Source of the DNA: Eucommia ulmoides
Lineage: Eukaryota; Streptophyta; Magnoliopsida; Garryales; Eucommiaceae
Length of the DNA stretch: 64,000 bases
Reading direction: 5' to 3'
Assembly: GCA_016647705.1 (NCBI GenBank)
Contig: CM028328.1
Location: 62,001-126,000, forward strand
The notes under the pieces are model-generated. The model saw only the letters and a program-made list of their open reading frames with translations, made no database searches and had not been told where the DNA came from. A program made the position numbers and the translations under genes. How positions within the stretch are numbered: the stretch's first letter is position 1; the number at the start of each line of letters is the position of its first letter. Positions 35,595 through 47,975 of this stretch are shown here, piece after piece.

Positions 35595-37570
35595 AAAATC
35601 CTTTGAAAAAAAAAAAAAAAGAATTAGCATCTGGTATATATAAATTATATTATTGACTGATTATTAACTAAACTTGACTGGAGTTAATTTTCGAATACAG
35701 GTAACATTTCGTGAACCAGAAGCAGCCACGAGAGCTTGTGTTGATGCTGCTCCAGTGATAGATGGGAGGCGGGCCAATTGCAACCTTGCTTCTTTGGGTG
35801 TTCAAAGATCTAAACCTTCTACCCCGAAACAAGGCAATACAGACTTCTCTCTCTTCCCTTTTTTTCTATTTTATTTCTTGTTATTTTCATTTCAACATTA
35901 ATCGGGTCGCATGATTAAGCCTTCCTTTGTGCCTAAAAATGCATAGGTATTTTACATACAACATTAACTGATCCACATTTCGTACCTTCCTCTCTTTTAA
36001 CTGTTTTACACATTTTTATTTACTAAAATCTTATGTCGTGTTCCATTGAACAAGGGCCCAGTAGAAAGAAGCATGTTTTGAATATCCGCACCTCATTCTA
36101 TTGGGTTTCAAAATACGTTTGGTTGATGTAGAACGTAACCTAATTAGTTAATTTGTAGGAACGAAGTAATTCTATGTTCGCAGAATATATTTTAAAATCA
36201 CATATATTTATGCTTCTTGAGTATAATCTGTATTACTTTAGCTATCCATCATCAGCATGCTCATAGGCTCTTTTTTATTTTGATGACCTCGAATTGCAAA
36301 AAAAAAAAATGTATAAATATTAACTCTAATCAGGCACTCGGTATGGATCTATAAGTATTGTTTATGGACACAACTTGATACATATGTGTTTGTAGTAATG
36401 AAATGAGCAAAGAATTGCAGGCAGGAACTTTAGAGTAATGAGCTCATTCCAGGGAGGTGGATTTCAAGCAGCAAGTGGAATGGGAACAGCTTTTCCTTCA
36501 GCAGCTGCAACTTTTCCTCATTATGCCATCCAACACGGGATACCTTACAATTTTTATGGGTATGCATGCTTGCCTGATGCATCATCATTATCTCTCTCTG
36601 CACATGCACGTGCATTGCCAACTCATGTTGAAGTGTGCATACATATGTTCTAATCAACCACAAACTACCGGTAAAATAGTAAAAGAAAAAGAATTACCTC
36701 TCTCACCCCGCTAATATACTGAAACAACAAGAATATTCTACGTCATACTTTATTTTTTTATGTATCATATACATAAGTTCCATCCTAATCTTTTTGCTTT
36801 TTTATTTGTCAATGAATCTCAGGTATCCATACTCCCCGGATTACGTTTATCCTACGGTTAGTAATAATTTTAGTCGGTCTTTTTTTTTTTTTTTCCTTTT
36901 TTTTTTTTTTGTATCGGTCCGATATTACATTGTGTTCATCTCTTTTAATCCTAATATAATTTTAACATATTTCGATTTTGGACCCAAAATATAGAGTACC
37001 ATATATTAATTGGAACATGTAGAAACCATATATATATATATATACATGCTACAAGAATGCATGCAGTTGTCTTAATTACACCCCCTGTGTATGTGTGTTC
37101 AGAACTACTACAGTGTCTATGGAGGCGCAGCAGCTCAGTATCCCATGTACGGAGGAGGGTGTCTGGGTAGCATTCTATCCATGTTGAATTATGGGGATGG
37201 AAATAACGGCACTAGTACAGCTGGTGGTGGTGGTGGAGGAGGCAATTATGCGGCGTCAGGGCCAAACTACAATCATCTCCAGTATCCAAACCACCACCTC
37301 TTTCCTTATTCCGCTGTCAACTCAAATACTGCCACCGGAGTCTATCCACATCACTACGCGACCCCCATCTCACCCACTCCCCCTTTACAATCAGGTTCGT
37401 ACATATATATACACTATACTATATTCTCTTCTCTCTCTCTCTCTCTCTTTATATATTATTAATGTGGCATGTGAGAAAAGATGTATGGTACGTACTAATA
37501 TCTTGACAGTTTGTTTTGCTGTGCCGCAGGCGTGACCATGGCTCTACACCCACAGATGCCTCATCGTTAA
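35219..37570 (+). CDS. RRM RNA-binding protein (ARP1/RBM24-38-like)
   Basis: Probably a nuclear or cytoplasmic mRNA-binding protein; Arabidopsis ARP1 is a relative of this type. Six exons: 35219-35401, 35701-35833, 36421-36559, 36823-36856, 37103-37394, 37530-37570, giving 273 residues. One RRM near the N-terminus (about residues 16-92), with RNP2 KVFVGGLAW and RNP1 [10 protein letters not shown]; the first intron falls inside RNP1. The C-terminal half is low-complexity, rich in Tyr/Pro/Gly/Asn ([19 protein letters not shown], a run of seven Gly), as in family members. Intron 2 appears to be GC-AG (CAAG|GCAATA ... TTGCAG|GC); it is the only junction found that keeps the frame and family sequence. 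Intron 1 holds a long AT microsatellite. No defect is seen. Confidence 0.88.
35529..35589. repeat. AT microsatellite in intron 1 of the RRM gene
   Basis: About 60 bases of (AT)n. Confidence 0.95.
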
Positions 37571-39079
37571 AAGATTCATGTCTTGATCCCTCCCTCCATC
37601 TCTACTTCAATCTCCTTCTCAACAACCGTGCATGGACGCACCTCTGGCCTAACCATGGTTCTTCTCCTTCTCTTTTTCTCCCCTTCATGGTGGTCCATTC
37701 GGCCTTTCCTATACATAGAGAAAAAGAAAACCCTCCATAAGGGTTTTACATGCATCCAAATTTGGAGGAAGTTAATTTTAGTTCTCTCCATTTTTCCCGT
37801 CCCATAGGATCTCCTGGAAGGAAAAGGTTCTTACAGGAGAACCAAAGCATGCATGTTCATTTCATTGATCACCAACTTCAGCAATCAGCTAAGTTGGATG
37901 CATAGTTGATATAGATACTAGCAAGGTTTAGCCCCTGGAAAGGCTAATCAAACAATTAATTTTTCTAATTAACATGGATTTGGAGGTCGAGAAAAAAAAA
38001 AAACTGTAAATGGAACCAAGACGTACATTATACAGCCTAGTCTTTCAACTTCACAGTGCCGAGTTTGGAATGACTAATCCCTCCACCTTTAGGTAAGTAA
38101 TCAACTAATCTAGATGTAGACAAGTACTTACGTACAGGAAAATCATGGTGGGGCCTGGAATGTCCCCAAGTTTTTGTTTGCGTTAACTTCTAGCCTAGTC
38201 TTAGGGATTAATTTTTGAACTCTTAACTGGCTAGCTAGTCGGTCACGTGATCCTTTTGGGGGTTAAAAAAAAAAAGAAAACTTTTTCCATTTTTATCTTT
38301 TTCACCTTCTTACAATATGTATGCATGCATGCTTATGTGTCTAACCAATCACAAGATCTCCGGGCCCCTTAGGATAAGAAGGAGATGCACATACATATGC
38401 ATGGTCTCATGTCCAAGTGTCGTACGTAGTTTGTTTCTTAATCTGTACATTCGTGATGGCTGAGCTTTGGGAGTTTCAGCCTTTTTCACGCAACCTAATC
38501 ATAGGAAGATAACTGTTAGGCTAGTATTTAATTTGCATTTTATCCTTCCATAGTCACCATGCCAACCTCTAGTTTGTTAGGAGCTCCATTAATGGATGCA
38601 TGTGGGGCTCATGTGCATCAAGAAGTAACCCGGAGTAATATTTGGGTCTCCTGGGTTCTTCTCTAACGCATCAACCATGGTTAGGACTCAGGTCTCTCTC
38701 TCTCTCTCTCTCTCCCCCCCCCTCCTCTCTCTCTCCCTCCTTCCTTTTATTTGATATATGGAACTCGAAACATTTTGTCGATGTAAAAGCCTAATGTTTG
38801 GATGTTGTTTAGAAGAAGACTCATTCTCCATCAACGTTTGTTAAAGAGTACCAACTCTGTGAACTACTTTGTTTATGCAAATCGATTTGGAGGGACTGCC
38901 TTTTCAGTTTATTGTTTGATCGATGTAGTTAATATTCTTCGTAAACAAAATAATTCGTATGTATTCTTGCTTTAGATCAAGAAACCGTTGAACTTTTGAA
39001 CTTAACTTTGTTAACTACTTAAATTTTTTCAATGCTAAAATTATTAGTGCTGAGTGTTTAATTTTTTAATAATTTTAAC
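37571..39079. other. RRM gene 3' region and intergenic
   Basis: The first few hundred bases should be the 3' UTR. After that there is only unique sequence with a CT/C microsatellite (38692-38745), and no further gene. Confidence 0.55.
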
Positions 39080-41107
39080 TTTTTTTTTTTTTTTTTTTAT
39101 AGTCCTTAGGGCATATTATTGATAAAATAAAATAAAAAAATTACGTCTTAGTTCTTGCCGATCCTCCCGTAAGATGGAACAAACGGAAGGAGGTAAGAAA
39201 CTTTCAGAATGATAGAAAACAACACTACTAGTAGTGACATTGGCTAGACAGTCCGTCACAAAATTACATTCACGATAGACGTGAGAAATTGAAATATCAA
39301 AAGATAAAAGAAAAAAATTAATGGTATTCCAAATAACTGACACCGACCAAATAGGACAATATTTCTTTATAGTTTGCACAAGCGTCAGAAAATCACTTTT
39401 CACAAGAAGTGGATGAAAACTCAGAAGGAGAGCCCTCTGAATACTGATGAATAAATCATGTAACTCAGGGAGAAAGCTCGATTGGACCGAAAGAGGAGAA
39501 TTGAATGCAAAAAGCATCTTACCCCTGAAATCTCGAATAACTCCCTTGCAAGAAGTATGTAAAATAGAACTTTTAAAAGCCCCATCTATATTAAACTTGA
39601 AATAACCCTCAGGAGGACGATTCCAAACACAAGGGATCGGACGACGAATATGGATAACTCTCAAAGGACAGCCCAACAATGAAAGAGAATGGATCCCAAA
39701 AGCAGAAGAAGAACTCTTGACCAGAACTTGAAGATTAAGAGCAGAGAGCCAAAACCGCACTTTGAACTCGACCCAAACATGCGACATAATCACCTTGTCA
39801 TGAATAGCTCTATTCCAACTCAACCAAATTTCCCAGCAGATTAAAGATGGGACCAACACTCCCAAACTATGGTATTGAGAGCCACTTCTCAACCTAGTCC
39901 ACCAAAGAGTGAGCCTATGTAATAAAGGTTGATCCAAACAAGGAATATTAAAAAAGACACTGAAAGTTTGTCAAATTTTAATCGCCACCTCACTTTCCAC
40001 AAAAAGATGATGCAGAGTTTCTTGTTTCCGGATCACACAGCAACTACAGCCCGAGGCAAGATTGATACCCATTTGCATCAATACCGAGTCCACCGCCACA
40101 CGATTTTGCATAAGCTTCCATAAGAAAATTTTGATTTTCAAAGGAAGCTTGTGACCCAATAACCTCAAAAAAAGATAACCAAAAGAACTCCCAACATGAT
40201 CGTCACCAACTATTGCACGTCACGCCGATTTAATGGAGAAATTGTTGTTTTCGTTCGAAATCCATACAAGCCGATCCAATTCCGACAAACACATTGGAAA
40301 CGAATTGCGCAAGAAATCTTGCAACTCCGGCTCTAAATCAGACAACAGCTCCTCTTCTCCCTGCATATAATCATGAACAGAAAAACGACAATCAGTTTGA
40401 AAAAGGTCAGCTGCAAGGATTCCAAGACTCCAATCATCGTGCCAAAAACTCGTCGACGATCCGTCACCGATTTTCCATCTAAGAAAATAATCCTTAGCTT
40501 CTATAATGTCCTTCCATAGTTTTTGAACTACCCGGATGACCTTTCCAAAGAGAAATAGGGAGACCTTTCGTATACTTAGATCGCATAAAACGACACAACA
40601 ACGAATTGCCATTCACTAGGGACCAAATACGTTTTAAAGAGAAAGCCAATTTGATGCCTCGAAGCTTCCGCAAACCAAGACCCACCCTATTGACATCTTG
40701 ACATATTTTGTCCCACGAGACCCAATGCTTCTGGTTACCATGATCATGCTGCCCCCCCAGAAGAAATTAGCAAAGTGTCTCTCCAACTCATCAAGAACAC
40801 TATTATGGACGCAAGTCGAAGCTAACAAAATGAAGAGGAAATGAAGAGAGCACATGCTTCAAGAGGATAAGTTTACCCCGCTTGATAAAAGCTTCAATTT
40901 CCACCCCTCGATTCTATTTGACACCTTATTAATTAAAGTACCGAAATCCCTTGCTTTGAGATCACTGTATGCTAAAGGCACACCAAGACACAGTCATCTC
41001 AAAGCAAGGGATTTCTTTGAGATGACTGTATCCTGGTGTGCCTTTAGCATACAGTCATCTCAAAGCAATGGATTTCTTTAAGATGCAGTCATCTCAAAGA
41101 AATCCCT
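39080..41107 (-). mobile_element. LINE (L1/RTE-like plant LINE), 5'-truncated
   Basis: Non-LTR retrotransposon on the minus strand. The poly(A) tail is the T run 39080-39098. Right of it come an RNase H-like domain (39116 to about 39650, KFNIDGAFKSS and CNFVTDCLA) and a zinc-binding reverse-transcriptase-associated region (about 39971-40620, with FLWKLMQNRVAVDS and SGCSCC). The reverse transcriptase thumb (about 40630-40990) begins VPLAYSDLKARDF. Several frameshifts separate these pieces. The catalytic part of RT, the endonuclease and ORF1 are absent, as in LINEs truncated during reverse transcription. The 5' junction is a set of inverted copies (40943-41107). Confidence 0.85.
40943..41107. 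repeat. Nested inverted repeats at the LINE 5' junction
   Basis: The outer arms, 40943-40985 and 41034-41076, are 43 bases each with two mismatches. The inner arms, 40990-41004 and 41015-41029, are 15 bases with no mismatch. A further partial copy follows at about 41086-41107. The repeated sequence is the first 43 bases of the truncated LINE. Confidence 0.9.
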
Positions 41108-41789
41108 TAAAAATTATTTATGTATAAATTTTTATTCTTAAAATAATTTTACAATTTTATTTTTTAAAAATATTTTCTCTATAAGTTTCTCTTTCTATTT
41201 TTTCTTAATTTAATATTTTCTTCATCTATAATTTTTTATAATATAATTTTTTTTTCTTCAGATTTTACATTATTGGTATAAAATTTTGATTGCGATAATT
41301 AAATATTCTATAATACTTAACGATAAAGGATAAAAAATTAAGTAAATCATAAATCACCTAATAAATGATACTTATTTTTTTTTTTCAATAATTGCTTAAT
41401 TTTATTATTAAATACATTTAATTTAATAAATATTTAATTCATTTAATTTTAAGTGTTAAATTACGTTATTAAACAGGGTTAGGTCAGTATTTCGAGGGAT
41501 TAATCTCTGCTGACCGTGGTGCGGGATATCTTGGAAAATCGAAACAGGGTTAGGTTCGTGTCACCCTTGGGGAGGGCGGGAATGGCATAAAACAAATTTT
41601 ACGTACACTATGGGCAATGTCAAGGGTGTGGGATTTTCTTTGAATATAAAATTTGGCTTATAAAACAAAGGGTGTGGAATTCTTAGGAGAATTAACTTTT
41701 ATGTCGAAAGAGACTCAAATTAAATCCCAAAGCTTTATGGATTGTTCCCAAAGTTTTATGGATTGATCCCCAATGTAAACCATATTTTT
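41108..41789. other. Intergenic AT-rich, no gene seen
   Basis: Very AT-rich. The word AACAGGGTTAGGT occurs twice (41472-41484, 41544-41556). Nothing coding. Confidence 0.6.
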
Positions 41790-42452
41790 TGTATTCAGAG
41801 GTGACAAAAATATAAAAATAGAGAATATGCGGAAACGAAGAAAATGACAAATACAAAAGTAACACAAGATATAACGTGATTCGGCACAACTTACCTAACT
41901 CCACAGGCGAAGAACAACGAATGGTTTCACTAATATGAAGAAAATTACACAAAAGAAGATAAGTTCTTGAACTCAAAAACTAACAACAAAATCTCCCCAA
42001 AAATCTCTCTCAACAAATACACTTTCTTTGAGTATTGAGTATGGACACACAAAATTCCTATTTGGAATTTTCAATACACTTTCACAAGAGATGCACTCAC
42101 AATTTGTGAGATCTAATTTTAGAACCTCAACTTCTACCATTTTATAGGCAAATGATGAGAATGAAGAAAAAATAATTTTTTTCTTCATCTTCTCATTTTT
42201 ATTCAAAAATGGTGCCTGTTTCCATCTTCAATAATAGTTGCAACCGAAATTTTTCTTCCAGCTTCTTTCTTCAGCAATAATGGCCGCCGAACAAATGACA
42301 CAAACAGAGAAAAAAAACTCTCTCTTTTGAAAAAACCCAACAAAAGAAGCAAAAAAAGAAAAACACAATTTCAAAAATAGCCGACCAATTGTTTAGAAAA
42401 AAAACCAAAAAGAAGTGTGGCCCACCTTTAAAAATTAAGTCAAAAGCCAATA
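41790..42452 (-). repeat. 3' LTR of copia C3
   Basis: About 660 bp, closely matching 44046-44695. The left edge TGTATTCAGAG pairs with TGTGCTCAGAG of the other LTR; the right edge is set by the polypurine tract. Confidence 0.8.
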
Positions 42453-44045
42453 ATCTCTACCTTGGCTTGATTTTCAATCAAGCAATTTTTTCTTTATACT
42501 TGAGGACATTTTTCCTCATGTTGTCTTCTCCAACACAATCGCAATTTTAGAAATTAACTTCAACCAAATTCAAAAGCTCTTTTGAACTTGTCAATTGGTT
42601 CCCAAATATCAACTCAATATACCAAAAGTCCGCTGGTCGGACTCACTTATTTTGCCAAATCTGGAATATGAAATCACCATATTCTCTGCCACAATAAGTG
42701 CTTCACAAATCTGTACTTTTCATCCGAGAACAACCAACCTGTCTTTTCTGAAAATTCTCTTCCACTAACTAAATTGGAGTACTAACTCGCACTCCATCAA
42801 ATAATTGTCTCATTTGAAACTCCACTTGCTTCTAAGATCTCGAAACACATGTAGTACCAACTGTACTACCTTGAAGAACATAAAGGCCACCAATCTTTCT
42901 ATCTGTCATCATCGTTATGGCACCTCTGCTCATCCTTAAGACTCCATCTCTCATAGAGAACCTGCAGCCTTTGGAATCCAAATTGGTCAAGGACACGAGA
43001 CTTTTCTACAAATCTGGCACGTGACAAACACCCTTCAATGTTCTAAGAGCTCCATCATTCAACCGGATCCAAACTGAGCATATCCCCACAATCTTGCAGG
43101 AAGTATTGTTACCCATCAAGACTATGCCAACATTGACTGAATCATAGGTAGTAAACACAACTTTGTTATAAAACATATGATAGGAGCAACCCGAATCTAA
43201 AATCCACTCATCTTTGGAGCGAATTTGTGGAACTGTAATAGAAAGAACAAATTATGAGTCTTCACCCAAGTCAATATTCGCCTCTACATCTGTCTCTTGA
43301 CCATCACGTTTTTTTAGCATAGGGTACTCCGACTTGTAATGCCCAAATTAGTGACAATAATGACACTTAATGTTTTTCTTTCATTTACCGCCGCTTTTCA
43401 CGAAACTTTTTTTTTTCCTTAACGAATAGGCCTATACCCTGATCATCATTACTTTCGCCATTTAACTTAGTCCCCAACTTTTTGGCGTTTAAGGATGCCT
43501 TGACGTCGGCTAAGGAAATTGAATCTCATCCATATAACATGGAATTAACAAAGGAATAATAGGATACTGGTAGTAAACACAAAAGGATAAGAGCTTGGTC
43601 CTCTTCGTCAATCTTGATGTCAATATTATTCAAATCTATGATAATTTGATTAAAATTATCAAGGTACTGATGTATGGACATACCTACTTCCATCCTGAAA
43701 GTATATAACCGTTGCTTCAAATACAATCGATTCGTGAGAGATTTCGTCCTATACAAGCTTTCTAGCTTGTCCTATAGCCCCTTAGTTGTATCTTTATTTA
43801 CAACATTCCTTAGTACTGCATCTCCAAAAGATAGTTGAATTGCACTATGTGTCTTTTCTTCCATTTCTGCTACCCGCTCCTTGGATAATTTAGATGCCTC
43901 GTCTGCATCCAATTTTTTTGTCAAGCCTTGTTGTCACAAAAGTACATATTTTGATATGCCACAAACTAAATATATTTTCTCCATGAAACTTCTCTATTTC
44001 ATATTTCGTGGAAGCCATTGAACCTTGGGCTCTGATACCACTTAT

Positions 44046-44695
44046 TGTGCTCAGAGACGACAAAAATATAAAAATAGAGAATATGCGAAAACGAAAAAAA
44101 ATGACAAATACAAAAGTGACACAAGATATAATATGGTTCGGCACAACTTGCCTACTTCTACAGGCGAAGAACAACGAATGATTTCACTAATATGAATTTT
44201 TTTTTACAGAAAATGAGATAAGTTCTTGAACTCAAGAACTAACAACAAAATTCCCTCAAAAATCTCTCTCAACAAATACACTCGCTTTGAGTATGGGCAC
44301 GTAAAATTCCTATTTGAAATTTCCAATACACTTTGAAAAGAGATGCACTCACAATTCATGAGATCTAATTTTCAAAACCTCAACCTTTACCATTTTATAG
44401 GCAAAGAATGAGAATGAAGAAAAAATAATTTTTTCTTCAAAGATGGCGCCTGCTCCTATCTTCAATAATAGTTGTTGCCGAAATTTTTCTTCTACCTTCT
44501 TCCTTCAACAAAAATGATCGACGAACAAATGACAGAGAGAGAGAAAAAAAAAACTCTCTCTTTTGACAAAACCCAACAAAATAAGCCAAAAAAAAAAAAA
44601 AAAAGAACAATTTCAAAAATGGCCAACCAATTGTCAAGAAAAAAAAAACTAAAGGAAGCCTGGCCCACATTTGAAAATTAAGCCAAAAGCCAACG
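44046..44695 (-). repeat. 5' LTR of copia C3
   Basis: About 650 bp. Starts just right of the primer-binding site and ends where similarity to the other LTR stops (AAAAGCCAA). Confidence 0.8.
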
Positions 44696-45732
44696 CATTT
44701 CTCTTGGAAAAAGAAAACTATATGTTTTACAAGTAGATAGAAGAGGAAATTAAGTCAAAAACTCATGCTTCATTCTAAATGAATATATGATTAGGATCGG
44801 ACACAAGCCATTAATTAATTCGTGAATTTGACTATAGCAATTAAACTCAGTAGATCTAACAAATTCACAACCAATTTAAGATTCTTCTAAAAATCCACCT
44901 CAGCATAACAAAATACTATTATGTTAGATTTGAAATGCAAAATGCATTTCAAATCTAACCAAATCATGTATAAATAGTTGGTTTTCCTTATTTTCTAGTG
45001 TGAAGAAAGATTGATAAATGAAATGAATAAAATCTCAGACTTTAATTGTTTTCATTTTTGCTATTTCAATATTTGATACCCGACTTTATCGAGGATGCTA
45101 TGGCGTAACAGGGGAAGATCATGACTACCCATATCTTGAACCAGTAATTCAATGTGGAGCATTTGAGCTTACATGAAGGTTCAAAGATTCCCAATACACC
45201 TTCATCTAGCACTTTTGACTAAGGCACTGTGTTTTTACATATGGTACCAAACCTGACCTAGACTTATTACCGTGTGGGTGCAAGGATTGATATTGATGCG
45301 GGTTACGAGATATTAATAGTTTAATTTCATAACCAACCCTAGCAAGGACTGTGATTCGGAGCTGGGTTGTTATTTATGGTACCAGTCGACCCATAACTAT
45401 CGTGTAAGTCTAGGGACTTTGATTGAGATCATCCCAAGACATATTAATTTGTGGAATTGATACCCGACCCTAGTAAGGATGTTAGTAACGAAATTATTCT
45501 TCTATATCTATTGCAACCAACTTAGATATATAAGACTAGTCATATTCTTTGAATTTGTAATCAGATCTCCATGTATCTAGGCTTGTAACTAAGTTTTAAA
45601 TTTTGTAATCAAATCTCCATGTATCTAGATTTGTGACTAGGTTTCAGATTTTATAATCAAATCTCCATCTATCTATGATCTCCATGTATTGACTAGACTT
45701 CATATCTTTATGTATATATATTTGACATCCTA
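44696..45732 (+). repeat. Unidentified 1-kb repeat, copy R1
   Basis: Direct repeat of 47052-47975. It contains a perfect 17-bp inverted repeat with 3-base loop (44923-44959), a TATAAATAG box (44969-44977) and an AATAAAAT word near 45026. These are followed by recurring words of the form GATACCCGACCCTAGTAAGGATG (about 45075, 45332, 45459). This looks LTR- or leader-like, but no coding domain identifies the family. It is about 70 bases longer than R2 in the middle. Confidence 0.75.
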
Positions 45733-47050
45733 TGTTACGTGACTCAGAAGTGGATAATAGTGGACAACACCACCATCAGAAATGGACAATAGCAATAACA
45801 AAGTGGAGAACGCGTATCTTCAATTTAGTTCATAGTCTTTTGCATGTTTCCATGTCCTAGGCAGTTACTTAGCACTTAGTCCTAAGCAATTACTAAGCAC
45901 TTAGAGGTAACTGCTTTCAGTTCTTGTTTTCCTGTTGCTTGGTAAGGCAATAAAAGTAGTCTGGTGGAACGGAATGGGCACTCAAGAAAATTATCCAGAA
46001 CTACTCTCTCTTCCTATCTGATCTTCTCCTCTCATCTCTTAAAATTAATCATTTCAATTGGTATCAAAGCACGATACCAACCATAGACACCCGTGGGAAA
46101 ACAAATGTAGAATTCCACAATGAAGTCAACGAGATTTTAGCCCGGCATGAGTCCAGTTTTGATCAAGTTAATGTGGCCTTGAAAGCGGTCTTGAAGGAGT
46201 TACAAGCTCTTCGTGCCCACCGAAAAGCCAATGACGTCCAACCTAAAATCAATCCATTTTCCACAAGAAGGATCCTCTCATCACTCATATGCTTCACAAT
46301 CTGTTGTTGGCTTGGTCCCCAGCGTCAACAACCTCTCAAACTGTATTTACCAAAATTCAATGAAGAAGATCCAACTGGTTGGGTTTACAAGGCAGAACAA
46401 TACTTCGAAATTTAGAATGTTGTTGCGGATCAGTGAGTGCAACTAACCTCTTTCCATTTAGAAGGGATTACTCTACAATGCCATTAATGGCTGACGAAAT
46501 TCCGCAGTCCTCTCACATAGGATGACCTCACCAATGCCATTTTGCTCATGTTCATCTCCACGGAATACGAGGATCTCTTAGAGGCTTTGTCTCACTTGAA
46601 ATAGACCTCATCGGTGGCAGCATACCATGAGGCTTTTGAAAGGCTTTCTCATCGGGTTGATGGCTTACCTGAAACCTTTCTAATCAGTTGTTTTATCAAT
46701 GGATTATGAGACGACATTCACCTAGATTTGAAGATCAAACAACCTTGCACTTTGGCGGATACAATTGGAGTGACCAAGTTGATTGAGGAGCGCAATTTGC
46801 TTTAAAGAAAGCCAGCTTCTCACAACCGCATTCCACTAGTGGAAGTGATGCCAAAAGGACCACCCAATCCTTCTGCTGGAGTACTGAGACCTACCCTTAA
46901 TCAACGCGTAGGGATGAGTTCCAATCCTCCCGCTATACCGTTTTGCAGAATCTCCAACCATAAGGCACGCGAACGTCGAGAGAATGGGATTTGCTACTAC
47001 TATGATGGCGGATTGATCATCATCAAATTACATATCGTTGCCCCAATTTA
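45733..47050 (+). mobile_element. Element E: Ty3/gypsy fragment (LTR plus gag)
   Basis: 5' LTR 45733-46056 (TGTTACGTGA...ATTTCA), then the primer-binding site TGGTATCAAAGC (46059-46070) and a gag (about 46095-46810) with LPKFNEEDPTGWVYKAEQYFEI and AYHEAFERLSHRVDGLPE. It ends shortly after gag with no pol or 3' LTR. Broken. It sits exactly between R1 and R2. Confidence 0.8.
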
Positions 47051-47051
47051 A

Positions 47052-47975
47052 ATCACATTTCTTTTGAAAAAAGAAAACTATATGCGTTACGAGTATATAG
47101 AAGAGGAAATTAAGTAAAAAACCTCATGCTTCATTCTAAATAAATATATGATTAGGATCGAACACAAGCCATTAATTAATTCATGAATTTGACAATAACA
47201 ATTAAACTTACTAGATCTAACAAATTCACAAACAATTCAAGATTTTTTAGAAATCCACACCTCAACATAACAAAATACTATTACATTTGATTTTAAATGC
47301 AAAATGCATTTAAGGTCTAAACAAACCCTGTATAAATAGTTAGTTTTTCGTATTTTGTAGTGTAAAGAAAGATAGATAAATGAAATGAATAAAATTTCAA
47401 ACTTTAGTTGTTTTTATCTTCGTTATTTCAATATTTGATACCCGACCCTATTGAGGATGACATGGCATAATAGGGGAACATTAAGACTACCTGTATCCTA
47501 CACTAGTAATACAATGTGGAGCATTTAAGCTTACATGAAGGTTCAAAGATTCCAAATACACCTTCATCTAGCACTTTTGACTAAGGAACCATGTTGTTAC
47601 GTATGGTACGAAGGCTGACCTAGACTTATTACCGTGTGGGTGCAGCGATTGTGATTGATGTTGGTCATGAGACATTAATTTACCCAACCCTAACAAGGAA
47701 TGTGACTATGATTGAGATCGTCACAAGACATACTAATTTGTGGATTTGATACTCGATCCTAGTAAGGATGTTAGTAACTGAACTATTCTTCTATTTCTGT
47801 TGCAACCAACTCGGATATGTAAGACTAGTTATATTTTTTGAATTTGTAATCAAATCTCCATGTATCTAGACTTGTGATCAGGTTTCAGATTTTGTAATCA
47901 GATCTCCATCTGTCTAGGATCTCCATGTATCGACTAGGCTTTATATCTTCATGTATATATATTGAACATTCTATT
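47052..47975 (+). repeat. Unidentified 1-kb repeat, copy R2
   Basis: Second copy of R1. The hairpin upstream of the TATA box has decayed here (about 47285-47320) while TATAAATAG is kept (47331-47339). Confidence 0.75.

Larger units (their letters stand above)
41790..44695 (-). mobile_element. Copia element C3, short interior, broken
   Basis: Copia element on the minus strand with 3' LTR 41790-42452 and 5' LTR 44046 to about 44695. The primer-binding site reads GTGGTATCAGAGC (44029-44041) and the polypurine tract AAGGTAGAGATT lies next to 42452. The internal part is only about 1.6 kb and holds gag (about 43490-44015, MASTKYEIEKFHG and SLTNRLYLKQRLYTF), a zinc knuckle (about 43330-43370) and a protease/pre-integrase stretch (about 42850-43240). 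There is no RT or RNase H. Broken. Confidence 0.85.

Noticed and set aside
44696-45732. R1 and R2 as LTRs of element E
   Set aside because: Element E has its own LTR (45733-46056) directly before its primer-binding site, so R is a separate repeat.
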